64,000 nucleotides of DNA, from contig JBAIAC010000056.1 in assembly GCA_037349315.1 (NCBI GenBank), positions 2,890,501 through 2,954,500 on the forward strand, given 5' to 3'. This stretch comes from Chelydra serpentina (Eukaryota; Chordata; Testudines; Chelydridae). The notes below the pieces were generated by a model, which worked only from the letters and a program-made list of their open reading frames with translations, did no database searches and was not told the DNA's origin. This document shows, piece after piece, positions 11,229-20,959 of this stretch. The translations under genes and the position numbers were made by a program. Position 1 is the first letter of the stretch; every line of letters starts with the position of its first letter.

Positions 11229-11251
11229 ATAGACTCATAGACTCATAGAAT
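11229..11251 (-). mobile_element. Bare CR1 3' tail at a deletion junction
   Basis: GACTCATAGACTCATAGAA is the tandem 3' tail found on the TCTATGAGTC subclass of CR1. No CR1 body is attached. It lies exactly where the gypsy protease stops and its reverse transcriptase begins mid-domain, so it may be an extremely truncated CR1 insertion associated with the deletion. Confidence 0.4.
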
Positions 11252-11936
11252 TTACTGCTGTTCTCTGCCATGCAGGAACCAGTCTCAGCCCCTCCCACAC
11301 CTGGAAACACACTGCTTCCTTCTTCTGTAGAGGAGTTGAAGAGACCGTCCCTTTCCCGCCCCTCCCCCAAGAAGTCTCTGGGACTTTACCACTCCCCTCT
11401 GGGATCCCAGGACAATATTCCCTTTTGCTGTGGGTCACCACATGAATAGTCTTAGCCATGTGCAAAATATCATTCCCAAGAAGCATTTCGACAGGGATAC
11501 TACCCAGCCCCCCTCCTGTCAAGACACCTTCTAAACCTTCCCATTCCACATGCACTTTGGCTAAAGGTTCAGGAATCTTCTGTCCTCCCACTGCCAGAAG
11601 CTCCACTTCTTGGTCAGGTGACAGGACAGTTTTTTGGACCATGGTTCCCTTGACCAAAGAGACCTGGGCTCCAGTGTCTCTCCACCCTATGCACTCCTTG
11701 TTATTTACTCTGGCAGCCTTAATCGGTTCCATATCTACCCGCTCCCGGTCAGTCCTAACAAACCGCATCAGGTGAATTGTAGGTGCCTCTGAGGCTTCTG
11801 TCTTAAGAACTGCTGCATTATTATGGCTTGGATGGGGCTTCATTTCTTTTAGCTCAGGGCACTGATTCCTCAGGTGCTCAGTAAAGTTACCCATGAAACA
11901 CTTTCTTGGACCCTCCTCCTTCACAGGAGGGGACAA
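11252..11936 (-). pseudogene. Ty3/gypsy gag C-terminus and aspartic protease
   Basis: An open minus-strand frame of about 230 codons. It begins with a zinc-knuckle relic, CFMGNFTEHLRNQC, with CX2CX4HX4C spacing in which the second cysteine has become glycine. An aspartic protease follows, with the catalytic triad as WRDTGAQVSLV (the more usual residue is D[ST]GA) and the flap/end region VEMLLGNDI. The frame runs on toward the deleted part of pol. It is unusually long for such an old element, but the knuckle is already damaged. Confidence 0.75.
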
Positions 11937-12299
11937 TTCTGGAGGGACAATTCTGGGCTCCCAACCACCATCCTTCTTCCCACGGATAAAACAGGATCCG
12001 CCTTTACAATGGGTTTGTACCCCTCCTTCTGTGACTTGTGCTCATTAGACATCTGGGCTTGCACAAAGGCATCAGCCTGAGTGGCCATTTCTTGCATAGA
12101 TTGTAGAGATTTATCCCATAAACTCTTCTTAATCTCACCAGTGCATATACTTAGGGAATGTTCTTGAGCAAAGAGACCAAATAACTAGTTATAACCCTCC
12201 GCCCCTTTACCCATTTTCTCATTAGGTCACACATCTTGTAGGGATATTTGCTATGACTCATGCCAGCACCTTTCTTGAGATTTCTAAATTTTAACATGC

Positions 12300-12954
12300 T
12301 AGGCTGACCATATTTCCTTGAGACAAAAACGGGACATTGGGATGGCAAAAACGGGACGGGGAGACAAGGGGCAGCCACAACAAGCCGCCTCTTGTCTCCC
12401 CGCTCAGCAGCTCGGCGGGGAGACAAGGGGCAGCCGCGGCAAGCCGCCACCCCTTGTCTCCCCGCTCAGCAGCTCGGCGGGGAGACGAGGGGCAGCCGCG
12501 GCAAGCCGCCACCCCTTGTCTCCCCGCTCAGCAGCTCGGCGGGGAGACGAGGGGCAGCCGCAACAAGCTGCCGTTTGTCTCCCCGCTCAGCAGCTCGGTG
12601 GGGAGACGAGGGGCAGCCGCAACAAGCCACCCCTCGTCTCCCCGCTCAGCAGCTCGGCGGGGAGATGAGGAGCAGCCGCAACAAGCTGCCCCTCGTCTCC
12701 CCGCTCAGCTGCTCGGCGGGGAGACGAGGGGCAGCCGCAACAAGCCGCCTCTTGTCTCCCCGCTCAGCTGCTCGGCGGGGAGACGAGGGGCAGCCGCAAC
12801 AAGCCAGCGTTCAGTTTTTTACAAAAAAATAAAAACTATATATAGTTTATTAAAAACGGGACAAAATTGACATTTATATTAAAACGATGGGACGGTCGGG
12901 AAATATGAAAAAAACGGTAATGTCCTGTTTAAAACGGTACATATGGTCAGCCTA
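12300..12954. mobile_element. hAT-type element (TAGGCTGACC ends) with 8-bp duplication
   Basis: Terminal inverted repeats TAGGCTGACCATAT and ATATGGTCAGCCTA enclose 655 bp. The flanks are the perfect 8-bp duplication TAACATGC (12292-12299 and 12955-12962), which is typical of the hAT superfamily. It has no transposase. Two thirds of it is a tandem array of palindromic units (12356-12800) related to the array inside the hAT element at 51856-52608. Confidence 0.85.
12356..12800. repeat. Tandem array of about 62-bp hairpin units inside a hAT element
   Basis: Seven or so GC-rich units. Each holds GGGGAGACGAGGGGC-type sequence and, a few bases later, its near reverse complement (CCCTTGTCTCCCC), then CGCTCAGCAGCTCGGC. 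Every unit is thus a potential hairpin. The stop-poor composition gives long but meaningless frames in several phases (177 and 146 codons). Confidence 0.85.
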
Positions 12955-13760
12955 TAACATGCACATCTCAGAAATCATTTGAAACCTTTGCAAAACAGCT
13001 TTTTTATATTCAGAATATTTCAACACTTCCTCAATCAGCACTTCATTAACTACATGTCCTCTTTACCAGAGAGCTGTGCAATCAGTGTGGGGACTTTCCT
13101 GTCCTCAGGAATATTATGAATCTCACATAGCCTTTCAAAAGTTGTAAGGTATTCCTCGATACAGTCTGTTTCCTGATACAGTCTGTTCCCTTGCATGCAG
13201 GACACAACTTGTCCAAGCTGAGGGTTCCTTGATTGGACAGAGAGACTGGTGATACTGGGATCTGTCCATGTTTTTCCATCATGTCCAGATTATACCTCCT
13301 CTCCTTTTCCTCTTCTAGTACCTCTTTCTCTTTCAGCTCCATGGTTCATTTATGGACAGCAGCGTCTCTCTCTTCTTTTTGCTTCTCAGCTTCTAGGGCT
13401 CATTGGAGGGTGATTGTTTCTTTTTCCTTCAGCTTCATGGCTCACCAGTGGGCAGCTTTCTGCTCTTTGCTTCTCATCTCCGCTTGCCACTTTTGGAGGT
13501 CGCATTCTTTATCACTTTCTTCTTTCTCTCATCTGGCTGATTCGAGCTTTGTGGTTGTTTCGCTGGTGCTCATATTTATGTTTTACTGTTTCTACTTCCC
13601 TTACCTGAAATAAGCAAACAGAAAATAACAAACTGTAACCTCTCTTTGACTGTTTCCAAACACCACACTTGAGACTCACTTCAAACTGCTATATCAGTGC
13701 TTAAAGGGTAAACCTCCTTTAAAATAACAAGCTGTGCATAATCCCTGCCCACTGCACCAC

Positions 13761-14855
13761 TGTGACATATCAGGATGCAGTCCAGACTCAAGAGCACAGC
13801 CACACTCAGGTTACACAGTGGCTCTCACTAACCGTGGTTAAAATACAGGGTGATCCCGACACACCCCCAGTCCCTGATTTTCCCCCAGAAATGTATGTCC
13901 TATATTGCCCAGTCTTCTCCTGGACAATACAAATATATTACGTCCATTATTCCTTTAAGTAAATAATACACCAGCTTATTATCTTTAATGGAGTTACCCA
14001 GTCACGTCCATTTAAACACACAGGATTAGATAAAACAGTAAAATAAGTTTATTAACTACAAAGAGAGAGATTTTAAGTGAGTACAAGTCATGAGTCACAA
14101 AAGTCAGGTAGTTACAAGAAAATTAAGGACAAGACACAATAGTGGTCTTCAAATACTTGAAAGGTTGCCATAAGAAAGATGGAGAAAAGTTGTTGTCCCT
14201 TGCTACAGAGGGCAGGACAAGAGGCAATGGGTTCAAACTACAGCATAGAGATTTTGATTAAATCTCAGTAAAAACTTCCCAACTGCAAGAACAGTAGGAC
14301 AATGGAACAGTCTGACACGGGAGGTCAAGGAAGCTATTTCCCTGGAGGTTTTCAAAAGGAGGCTGGAGCCATCTGTCTTGGATGGTTTAGACACAACAAA
14401 TCCTGCATCTTGGCAGGGGGTTAGCCTAGATTACCCAGTTGGTCCCTTCTAACCCTATGGGTTTATGAATCTATGATTCTACTAATACCTAACGTAACTA
14501 TTTCAAATTCAAGCAATGTTTCTCACCACTTGCTTTCAGCAGCATAACGGACCAAAGCCTGTAGGTGAGGACCCCTTTCCCAGAGTCCAACAAATGCTTT
14601 CTTTGTCATTTCAGGTGCAGTGAATGCGATGGGTGGGGATAGGGGGGTCCCTTAGGGTGTTTGTCCCTCCTTGTTATAGTTTCAGTCAAACAGGGGAATC
14701 TTATAACTTCACGTACAATCTTGCCACACACATTTTATCAGGACAATACTGATCAGCAAATTCTAAGGTTTCAAATGGTACCTCATGAGGCATATCTTGT
14801 ATAAAGATTTTACAACAGTGTGTAGGGTGTGAACATAAGGGTGTACTCCGTCACA
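13761..14855 (-). mobile_element. 5' LTR of the gypsy element, with CR1 insertion
   Basis: On the minus strand it starts TGTGACGGAGTACACCC and ends TGATATGTCACA. The antisense poly(A)/R region (TTTATTAACTACAA) is near 14050. It aligns with the 3' LTR blocks and with the plus-strand LTR at 28736. A CR1 (14136-14480) accounts for part of its length. Confidence 0.75.
14136..14480 (+). mobile_element. CR1 LINE 3' fragment nested in the LTR
   Basis: The plus strand reads the end of CR1 ORF2 and the 3' UTR (GAGGTTTTCAAAAGGAGGCTGG, AGATTACCCAGTTGG) and ends in TTATGAATCTATGATTCTA. It is collinear with the opposite-strand copy at 599-1400. It breaks the LTR between AAGGACAAGACACA and the resumed LTR after 14480. 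Confidence 0.8.
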
Positions 14856-14867
14856 CAATTTCCCCAC

Positions 14868-15706
14868 ACTGTATGCCAGTAGTGATGCCAGTGACAACCT
14901 CCCCGCACTATACGCTCGCAGACATGGCAGTGCCAGCCTCCCCACACTGCACGCCAGCAGAGATTCCAGTGACAACCTCCCCACACTACACGCCAGAAGA
15001 GATGGCAGTGCCCGCCTCCCCACACTGCATGCCAGCAGAGAGGGCAGTGCCTGCTTTCCCACACTGCATGCCAGCAGAGATGGCAGTGCCCGCCACCCCA
15101 CACTGCACGCCTTCAAAGATGGCAGTTCCCACCTCCCCACACTGCACACCAGCAGAGATGGCAGTTCCCGCCTCCCCACACTGCACGCCAGCAGAGATTC
15201 CAGTGACAACCTCCCCACACTACACGCCAGAAGAGATGGCAGTGCCCGCCTCCCCACACTGCACGCCTTCAAAGATGGCAGTTCCCACCTCCCCACACTG
15301 CACGCCAGCAGAGATGGCAGTTCCCGCCTCCCCACACTGCATGCCAGCAGAGATGGCAGTGCTCACCTCCCCACACTGCACACCAGCAAAGATGGAAGTG
15401 CCCGCATCCCCACACTGCACACCAGCAAAGATGGAAGTGCCCGCATCCCCACACTGCACACCAGCAAAGATGGAAGTGCCCGCATCCCCACACTGCACAC
15501 CAGCAAAGATGGAAGTGCCCGCATCCCCACACTGCACACCAGCAAAGATGGAAGTGCCCGCATCCCCACACTGCACACCGTCAGAGATGGTAGTTCCCAC
15601 CTCCCGACACTGCACGCCAGCAGAGATGGCAGTGCCCGCCTCCCCACACTGCACGCCAGTAGAGATGGCAGTGCCTGCCTGCTCACACTGCATGCCAGCA
15701 TATTGA
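14868..15706. repeat. 39-bp minisatellite, about 21 units
   Basis: The unit is GAGATGGCAGTGCCCGCC then TCCCCACACTGCACGCCAGCA with substitutions. A block of consecutive near-identical AAAGATGGAAGTGCCCGCAT variants lies between about 15385 and 15585, showing recent local expansion. Because 39 is divisible by three, whole-array frames stay open on both strands (277 codons on plus, 177-190 on minus). They have no start context, splice sites or homology that I recognise, and I treat them as by-products. Confidence 0.9.
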
Positions 15707-16158
15707 GATCCTGCCTGGAGGGGCCGCTTAGTCTTCATGGCCCCTCTGCCCATGAATGCTTGATAGGAGAGTGGAGCCTGTTATAGCCCTGTTCTACTAG
15801 GAGCTAATCTGAGACCCCAGCCCACTTCAGTCGGGGGCTGCCAGCCAGGTCCTAATGGCCCAGCTGGCTCTGTGTGCTGCACGCAGCCCCCTGCCTGGGG
15901 AATGCAGTCAATTGTGGGCAGGCCGCTTACCTCCAACGGAAGCATCATCCAGGCTGCACTGTGGCCACTGCCAGCACCTCCTTCTGATGTGTCCATCCCC
16001 ACCCCACCTCACCCCCCGGGGACACAGCCCCCTGCCACCCATGAGCGGCAAGGGACCAGGCCACAGGCCCCATGGATCTCCAGGAGCTGTGCCTGGCATG
16101 CACTCCCCAGCCCACCCCACCCCCACCCTCTCTCCAGGCAAGTGACTGGCCTCCCTGA
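15707..16158. other. No gene recognised
   Basis: Apparently unique sequence in the intron of the pentraxin pseudogene, between the minisatellite and a hAT element. Only short overlapping frames on both strands. Confidence 0.4.
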
Positions 16159-16505
16159 TAAGGTGACCAGATGAGAGAGAAAAAATATCGGGACACTCAC
16201 CCGGCACATCCTGGTCTTCAGCGGCACTTCAGCGGCAGGTCCTTCAGTCGCTCACGGTTGTCGGTGGCAAGTCGGCGGCAGGTAATAAGTCTTGCCGCCG
16301 AAGAAAGAAGTACCCGCTGCCGAAGTGCTGCTGAAGACCGGGACGTGCCTGGTGAGTTTAAGGGGAAAGAAGAAAAAAACAATTTAAAAAGTCCCAAAAC
16401 AAAATATCAGGACAAATGGCATCCTGACCGTACTTCGGTCGGGGCGCGGGACAAATTGCTCAAAATGGGACAGTCCTGATTTTATCGGGACATCTGGTCA
16501 CCCTA
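16159..16505. mobile_element. hAT-type MITE, 347 bp, with 8-bp duplication
   Basis: Ends TAAGGTGACCAGATG and CATCTGGTCACCCTA are inverted. The flanks repeat CTCCCTGA perfectly (16151-16158 and 16506-16513). The TATCGGGACA and CGGGACATCTGGTC motifs are shared with the shorter members at 19614-19737 and 32836-32959. No coding capacity. Confidence 0.85.
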
Positions 16506-16639
16506 CTCCCTGATGGCCATGGGCCAGGAATGTCACCAGACACTGTGGCTGCCACTGCTGGACCAACCCCCTCCCCCAACCTGAGCTGCCTCCCCTCCTT
16601 CCTGCTGCTTGTGTTCTCGGAGGGGCGGGGGGGACAGGG

Positions 16640-17005
16640 TCATTCCTCTAACCTTCCCTCACCAATATTTTTGAAGGCCCCGTGAGCTCCCCTCCTCCCC
16701 GCCCCCGCCCCACTCCGCAATCCCCAACACATCCTCCCAGGGCGAGTACACATGTGAGGCCAAAGCATGTTCCAGGAACCCTCAGTGCGATGGCTCCAGG
16801 ACCCCAACCCCAGGACTTGGTCCTGCAGCACCATGACTGGCCCGGGTGCCGAGGCCACGGTCGTGTGGCACAGCTCAATCAGCTCATTCACAAACCAAGG
16901 CTCCAGCTGCAGGGACTCTAGGGGCCAGTGGTGGGCCAGACACACTAAGTCCATTAAGCTACCCAGGAAGCGGAGCAGCCGCTGGAGCAGAGTGGCTGAG
17001 CTCAC
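16640..17005 (-). other. Unrecognised 121-codon frame, possible exon relic
   Basis: The minus-strand frame has a protein-like composition in its first half: an LLQRLLRFLGSLMDLV amphipathic stretch, then LEPWFVNELIELCH and GPVMVLQDQVLGLGSWSH. A possible acceptor (CTGCCCACTGCAG) lies upstream near 17010. The second half looks random. I cannot assign a family. It sits in the intron of the pentraxin pseudogene, and nothing else shows that it is expressed. Confidence 0.2.
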
Positions 17006-17196
17006 ATTGAGCTGGGGCAGGGACTGCAGTGGGCAGCTCGTTCTGGGATATGGGCCTGGCCCTGGGTTTGTGTTTATAGCTTCCTGGAATGTTTGCCAAT
17101 GGTTTGGAAGGCAGACAGGCAGAGAGACAGACAGAAAGGGCTCAGCCCACCTGTCACATCACCGACTTGTTTGTGCAACAGCTCCCAAGAGGGCAA

Positions 17197-17320
17197 GGTG
17201 CCAAAGCAGCTACTTCTCCATGGTCAGCCCCTGCAGAGCGAACCAGAGGGGAGAGCCAGGTGGGCAGGAATGCACAAAGGAAGCGAATGGCTGAGCAGAT
17301 GCAGGTGGTATATCCCCTGC
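17197..17320 (-). pseudogene. Pentraxin leader exon and promoter relic
   Basis: On the minus strand, ATGGAGAAGTAGCTGCTTTGG starts at 17221. It aligns with the intact leader at 1579 (ATGGAGACG...CTTTGGCTC), has a TAG stop at codon 4 and a short deletion, and ends CAAACAAGTCGG where the intact copy has CAGACAGGTAGGG. The 5' UTR (CCCCTCTGG and neighbouring CCTGCC) and the TATA block (GGGGATATACC at 17317-17307) are also recognisable copies. It is best read as exon 1 of the pseudogene whose exon 2 is at 3430-5183. Confidence 0.7.
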
Positions 17321-17725
17321 TCCGCGGGCAGCACTAATACTGTGCCAGGGCAAAGAACACGTCATGGCCCATACAGGTTAATGAGTAAGAGCTACTGAAA
17401 GCAAATATTTGCAGCTGTGGTAGAGGGGAGCCATGGAGCTGCAGAGCCCAGCAGGCTGCACCAATAGCCAGGTGGGATTGCTCGGGGCACTGTACAACAC
17501 TATACAGTGAAACACAGTTCAGAGTTCGGAGTGCAGAGACCTCGGCCTGCTTAGTCCCAGGGGAAACACGCTAGGAAATTCACGCCGAAGACTGGAAACG
17601 TGTTGATCAGGATACACAAGAGAAAAAGTGTCAAAACAAGGCGTGAAGCATTTTGGCATTGCTAACGCGCAGTTCTGTAAACCGAGCTATGAAGCCCCTT
17701 GGCAAGAGAGAGACTGGAGAGGACT

Positions 17726-17908
17726 TAGAATCATAGAATATCAGGGTTAGAAGGGACCTTACGAGGTCATCTAGTCCAACCCCCTGCTCAAAGCAGGACC
17801 AAGCCCCAATTTTTGCCCCAGATCCCTAAATGGCCCCCTCAAGGATTGAACTCACAACCCTGGGTTTAGCAGGCCAATGCTCAAACCACTGAGCTATCCC
17901 TCCCCCCA
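17726..17908 (-). mobile_element. tRNA-derived SINE with CR1-like tail, second copy
   Basis: Same structure as the copy at 655-832: GGATAGCTCAGTGG A box and GAGTTCAATCC B box on the minus strand, CR1-like tail ending TATTCTATGATTCTA at 17726. Close to full length. Confidence 0.85.
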
Positions 17909-18017
17909 GATAACCCTTTCCCTCCCTCTGACTTCATCAGACAGTCTTTGGCGGGTGGGAAAGGGTTTGGCCTGTGGTTGAATGCTGAGGTGGGAGTGGT
18001 GGGTTACCTTCTCTGCT

Positions 18018-19390
18018 TTTGACAGACAGACACAAAAAGAAGAGACAGCATAGTAAAGGTGGTAGAAATATGGCTTTTGTTGATGTTCTCCAGATACAAG
18101 GTGGCTGGTCTGTCATGGATGGGTGCTCCAGGCTGGCAGATCGTCCATGACAGTTATTGCTCTGGACCCTGGCTCACTTCCCCCTCCGGGGACTCCATTC
18201 GGCTGGGCTGATAAGGTCTCTCTCCTTCACTGGAACATCTCAGGCTGGGCAGAGCTGGGGAGGACTGTCTCATCCTGTTGTGTGAGGAGGTGACGCGTGG
18301 GGAGAGCACGCAGGGTCATATGTCCCATCCTCCCCCCAGCCCCCCGATTTCTGCCAGGGTGTAACGATGCTGATTCTGGCGGGACCCAACTGAGAGTGCC
18401 AATTCAGGACAAATTGCTTCAAGCAGGACAGTTACAGCCCAAGGCTGGGGTTTTTCCACCTGTGAGGCAAACCAAACCAGCCAAACAGAGAAGACTTCGG
18501 TTTTACCCCACTGGCTAACCACAGGTCACACAAGCAATTCCCTTTGACACTCCAGTTTCGCAGTATCACCACCAGTGCCACTTGTTATGGGGATGAATGG
18601 TTATGAAAACCAATTTCCCAGTAAAAGAAAAAAGGTTCTCTCAATCCCAAAGGACCAAGCCCCAGACCCAGGTCAATATAAGAGTCAGATCTTACCCACA
18701 AATCACGCTGTTGCCAATCCTTTAGAAACTAAAATCTAAAGGTTTATTCATAAAAGGAAAAAGGTATAGATGAGAGCTAGAACTGGTTAAATGGAATCAA
18801 TTTCATACAGTAATGGCAAAGTTCTTGGTTCAGGCTTGTAGCAGTGATGGAATAAGCTGCAGGTTCAAATCCAGATTCAGCCCTTCCCAATAACGCTGCC
18901 CCTCCGGCCCCATGAGTGAGTTTGGTGGCTCCTCTCGGTCAACCTGTTCCTGGTACTGCAGGGCCCAGAGCTGAGCGTGAGTCAGAGCCTCAGCCAGGAA
19001 CAAGCCACGGCAGCTCCCATATCGTGCTCAGGAGCCAGCCACAAATGGGAGCTCAGCCCTGTGTCTCCACATTACTGCAGCAGCCCAGAACCCAGGCACT
19101 CAGCTGTCTGCCCCTTCAAACGAAGAATAGTGGCAGCCAGCAGCTCCACCAAGATAGTGTCAGCATGTTACTGACACAACCTGACAGACCCTCAAACCTG
19201 GGGCTGGGGCTGTGACCCAGAGGCAGTTTGAGTTGCTGCTTTCCCAGAGCCCCAGTCACTGGCAGAGGGACTGTGTGACGAGATCAGGGACAAATTGTCT
19301 GGCTTCCCCCATTTGTTTGCTTGTGTCTCAACTAACAGATTCCCATAACCCTGTTGTGTTTGTGCCCCAGCCATGAGGTTCTCATAACCC
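18018..19390 (-). repeat. Probable antisense LTR-type repeat, unclassified
   Basis: An AT-richer stretch near 18720-18800 (AATCTAAAGGTTTATTCATAA) reads on the minus strand as a poly(A)-like end, and the surrounding sequence resembles degraded LTR material. I see no clear ends or target duplication, and no coding motif. It could also be several older fragments. Confidence 0.3.
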
Positions 19391-19613
19391 CGCTGTTTTC
19401 AGATCCACTGAACGGAGAGGGAGGGCAGGTTTGATGGCGTGTTGAGTGCCCAGGCTGCAGAGAGACATTTCCGCCCAGTGAAACAAGCCTGTTTCCAGCT
19501 CAGATCTCGGAGAGAAAGAATTCACTGCTTAGCGCGGGGTGAATAACTCAGCAGAGCTGATGAATGCTCCATGGAATTCACTGGCACTGTTTTGCTTCCT
19601 GTGCATAACCAAG

Positions 19614-19737
19614 TAGGGTGACCAGATGTCCCTATGTTATAGGGACAGTCCCGATTTTGGGATCTTTTTCTTATATAGGCCCCTATTACCCACCACCCTC
19701 TGTCTCAATTTTTCACACTTGCTGACTGGTTACCCTA
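19614..19737. mobile_element. hAT-type MITE, 124 bp, with 8-bp duplication
   Basis: Ends TAGGGTGACCAG and CTGGTTACCCTA are inverted. The flanks repeat TAACCAAG perfectly (19606-19613 and 19738-19745). The internal TATAGGGACAGTCCC and TTTTTCTTATATAGGC are shared with the copy at 32836-32959. Confidence 0.9.
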
Positions 19738-19745
19738 TAACCAAG

Positions 19746-20940
19746 TGACAGTGCTGCCAGCCTGAATGGGGGCAGAAAGAGAATTTTAAGCAACTAGTGG
19801 AATATATGTGGGGAAAGCAAATTCTGAACTCACAGACCTGAGCTTTTCTCTCATTACACTGATCCAATCAGGGAACAGAATCAAACCCAGAGTTCTGTGG
19901 GTCCAATCAAATTATCCACGCCGCCTGAACTTCCAGACTACGGGCCAAGAACTAGTTGGTGAATAAGTTGAAATAGAAAATAAATCAGAGAAAATTGAAC
20001 CCTGCTTGAGGGCTATTAGCAAAGAGAAAGAGGGGGAAAGGTCTGATTTCCTTCCTCCCTCTGAGCAGCCATTCCCTTTAGTGTGGTTTCTGCTAGGAAA
20101 CTTCAGGGAAATGACCTAGGACCATAATCTCCAACAGGCTGCTGCTTGTGACGGCTGGATTAGAGCCCAGATGAACTGAGTGGAAGAGACTCCAAAGAGC
20201 AACTCCTGGGTTTGAGACACCGAGTATCTGCCTGCATTGCCAAGGCCCTTTCTGTTCTGCCTGCATTGCCAGGGCCATTCCAGCCGGGATATGATCTACC
20301 TGCCTTGCCCGTTCCTTCCTAACTGGGTTCTCACCTTCCCCTTTGCTCTTGAACCCCTTGTTTCTGGGATCGTACATCATTTTACTGAAGTCACAAAACT
20401 CTCTGAAGTCCTGAAAATAAAAAAGTCCTCTGGGCAAACTCCTTTTCAAAGCCAACATGTTGATGGCTTCCAGTCAATAAACCCTGTTTTTCTAAGGTTA
20501 GTGAGTAGGTTGTTGCCCCTTTTGACCTAAGTGATTAACCAGCGTTTGGGTCCTTGCCAGGCTGTTTCCATTAGGAGGAGAAATTGATTCCATGAGTCCG
20601 GGAATCCTGTTTATTTACAAAGAACATGCACAGAGTCCTGTTCCCTTGAACTCAGCAGGAACAAACAATAGCAGGCAGTTTCCTTGCTCTCAATTTCCTA
20701 GTGTGCCTCTCCAACCAGACCTGTGCCCCCAGACCAGTTCTGTCTGTGATCTCTCCCAGGGGGGCCATGCTCACAACTGCTTCTCTCACGCTGTCTGCTC
20801 CTTGGCTTTCTGCCTCACATATAGACACACACCGCTGCAACCAACCAGTGCCACAGCCCCTGTGTTTGCAATCAGTCCCCAGGGAAACTCCTCAGCCCAT
20901 GTGGTTTAGCTTTGGCTCAGGCTCTACCAGGCTCCCCAGG
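19746..20940. other. No gene recognised
   Basis: Apparently unique sequence. A direct repeat of CTGCCTGCATTGCCA lies near 20229 and 20258. Open frames are short and overlapping. Possible undetected old repeats. Confidence 0.4.
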
Positions 20941-20959
20941 CTCCTCCATTGTTTTAGCT

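Larger units (their letters stand above)
11937..13613 (-). pseudogene. Ty3/gypsy gag relic, interrupted by a hAT element
   Basis: Minus-strand fragments rich in charged, coiled-coil-like residues (ELKEKEVLEEEKERR near 13335) precede a region with YVRFII and SLVKRT. This is the layout of gypsy gag upstream of the zinc knuckle. Stop codons are frequent, and the hAT element at 12300-12954 splits it. The call relies on position between the 5' LTR and the protease; sequence alone would not identify it. Confidence 0.55.
5290..14855 (-). mobile_element. Ty3/gypsy-type LTR retrotransposon, degraded and nested (family 2)
   Basis: Two related LTRs bracket a minus-strand internal region: the 5' LTR at 13761-14855 and the 3' LTR at 5290-10742, the latter swollen by insertions. 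Both have TGTGACGG...GTCACA ends. The internal part (10743-13760) reads gag, protease and a reverse transcriptase fragment; RNase H and integrase are missing. A purine tract (AAAGGGGGGAGG) sits directly before the 3' LTR, as expected. The flanks (CCACC left, CAATT right) do not form a target duplication, so the locus has rearranged since insertion. The element lies in intron 1 of the pentraxin pseudogene. Confidence 0.8.

Noticed and set aside
12318..12870. Arg/Gly/Ser-rich frames of 116-177 codons
   Set aside because: They lie wholly within the hairpin minisatellite of a hAT element.
14873..15706. 277-codon repeat protein on plus and similar frames on minus
   Set aside because: Explained by a 39-bp minisatellite whose unit length is a multiple of three; frames are open in several phases at once.
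14868..15706. CRISPR array
   Set aside because: Units are contiguous tandem repeats without unique spacers, in vertebrate DNA.
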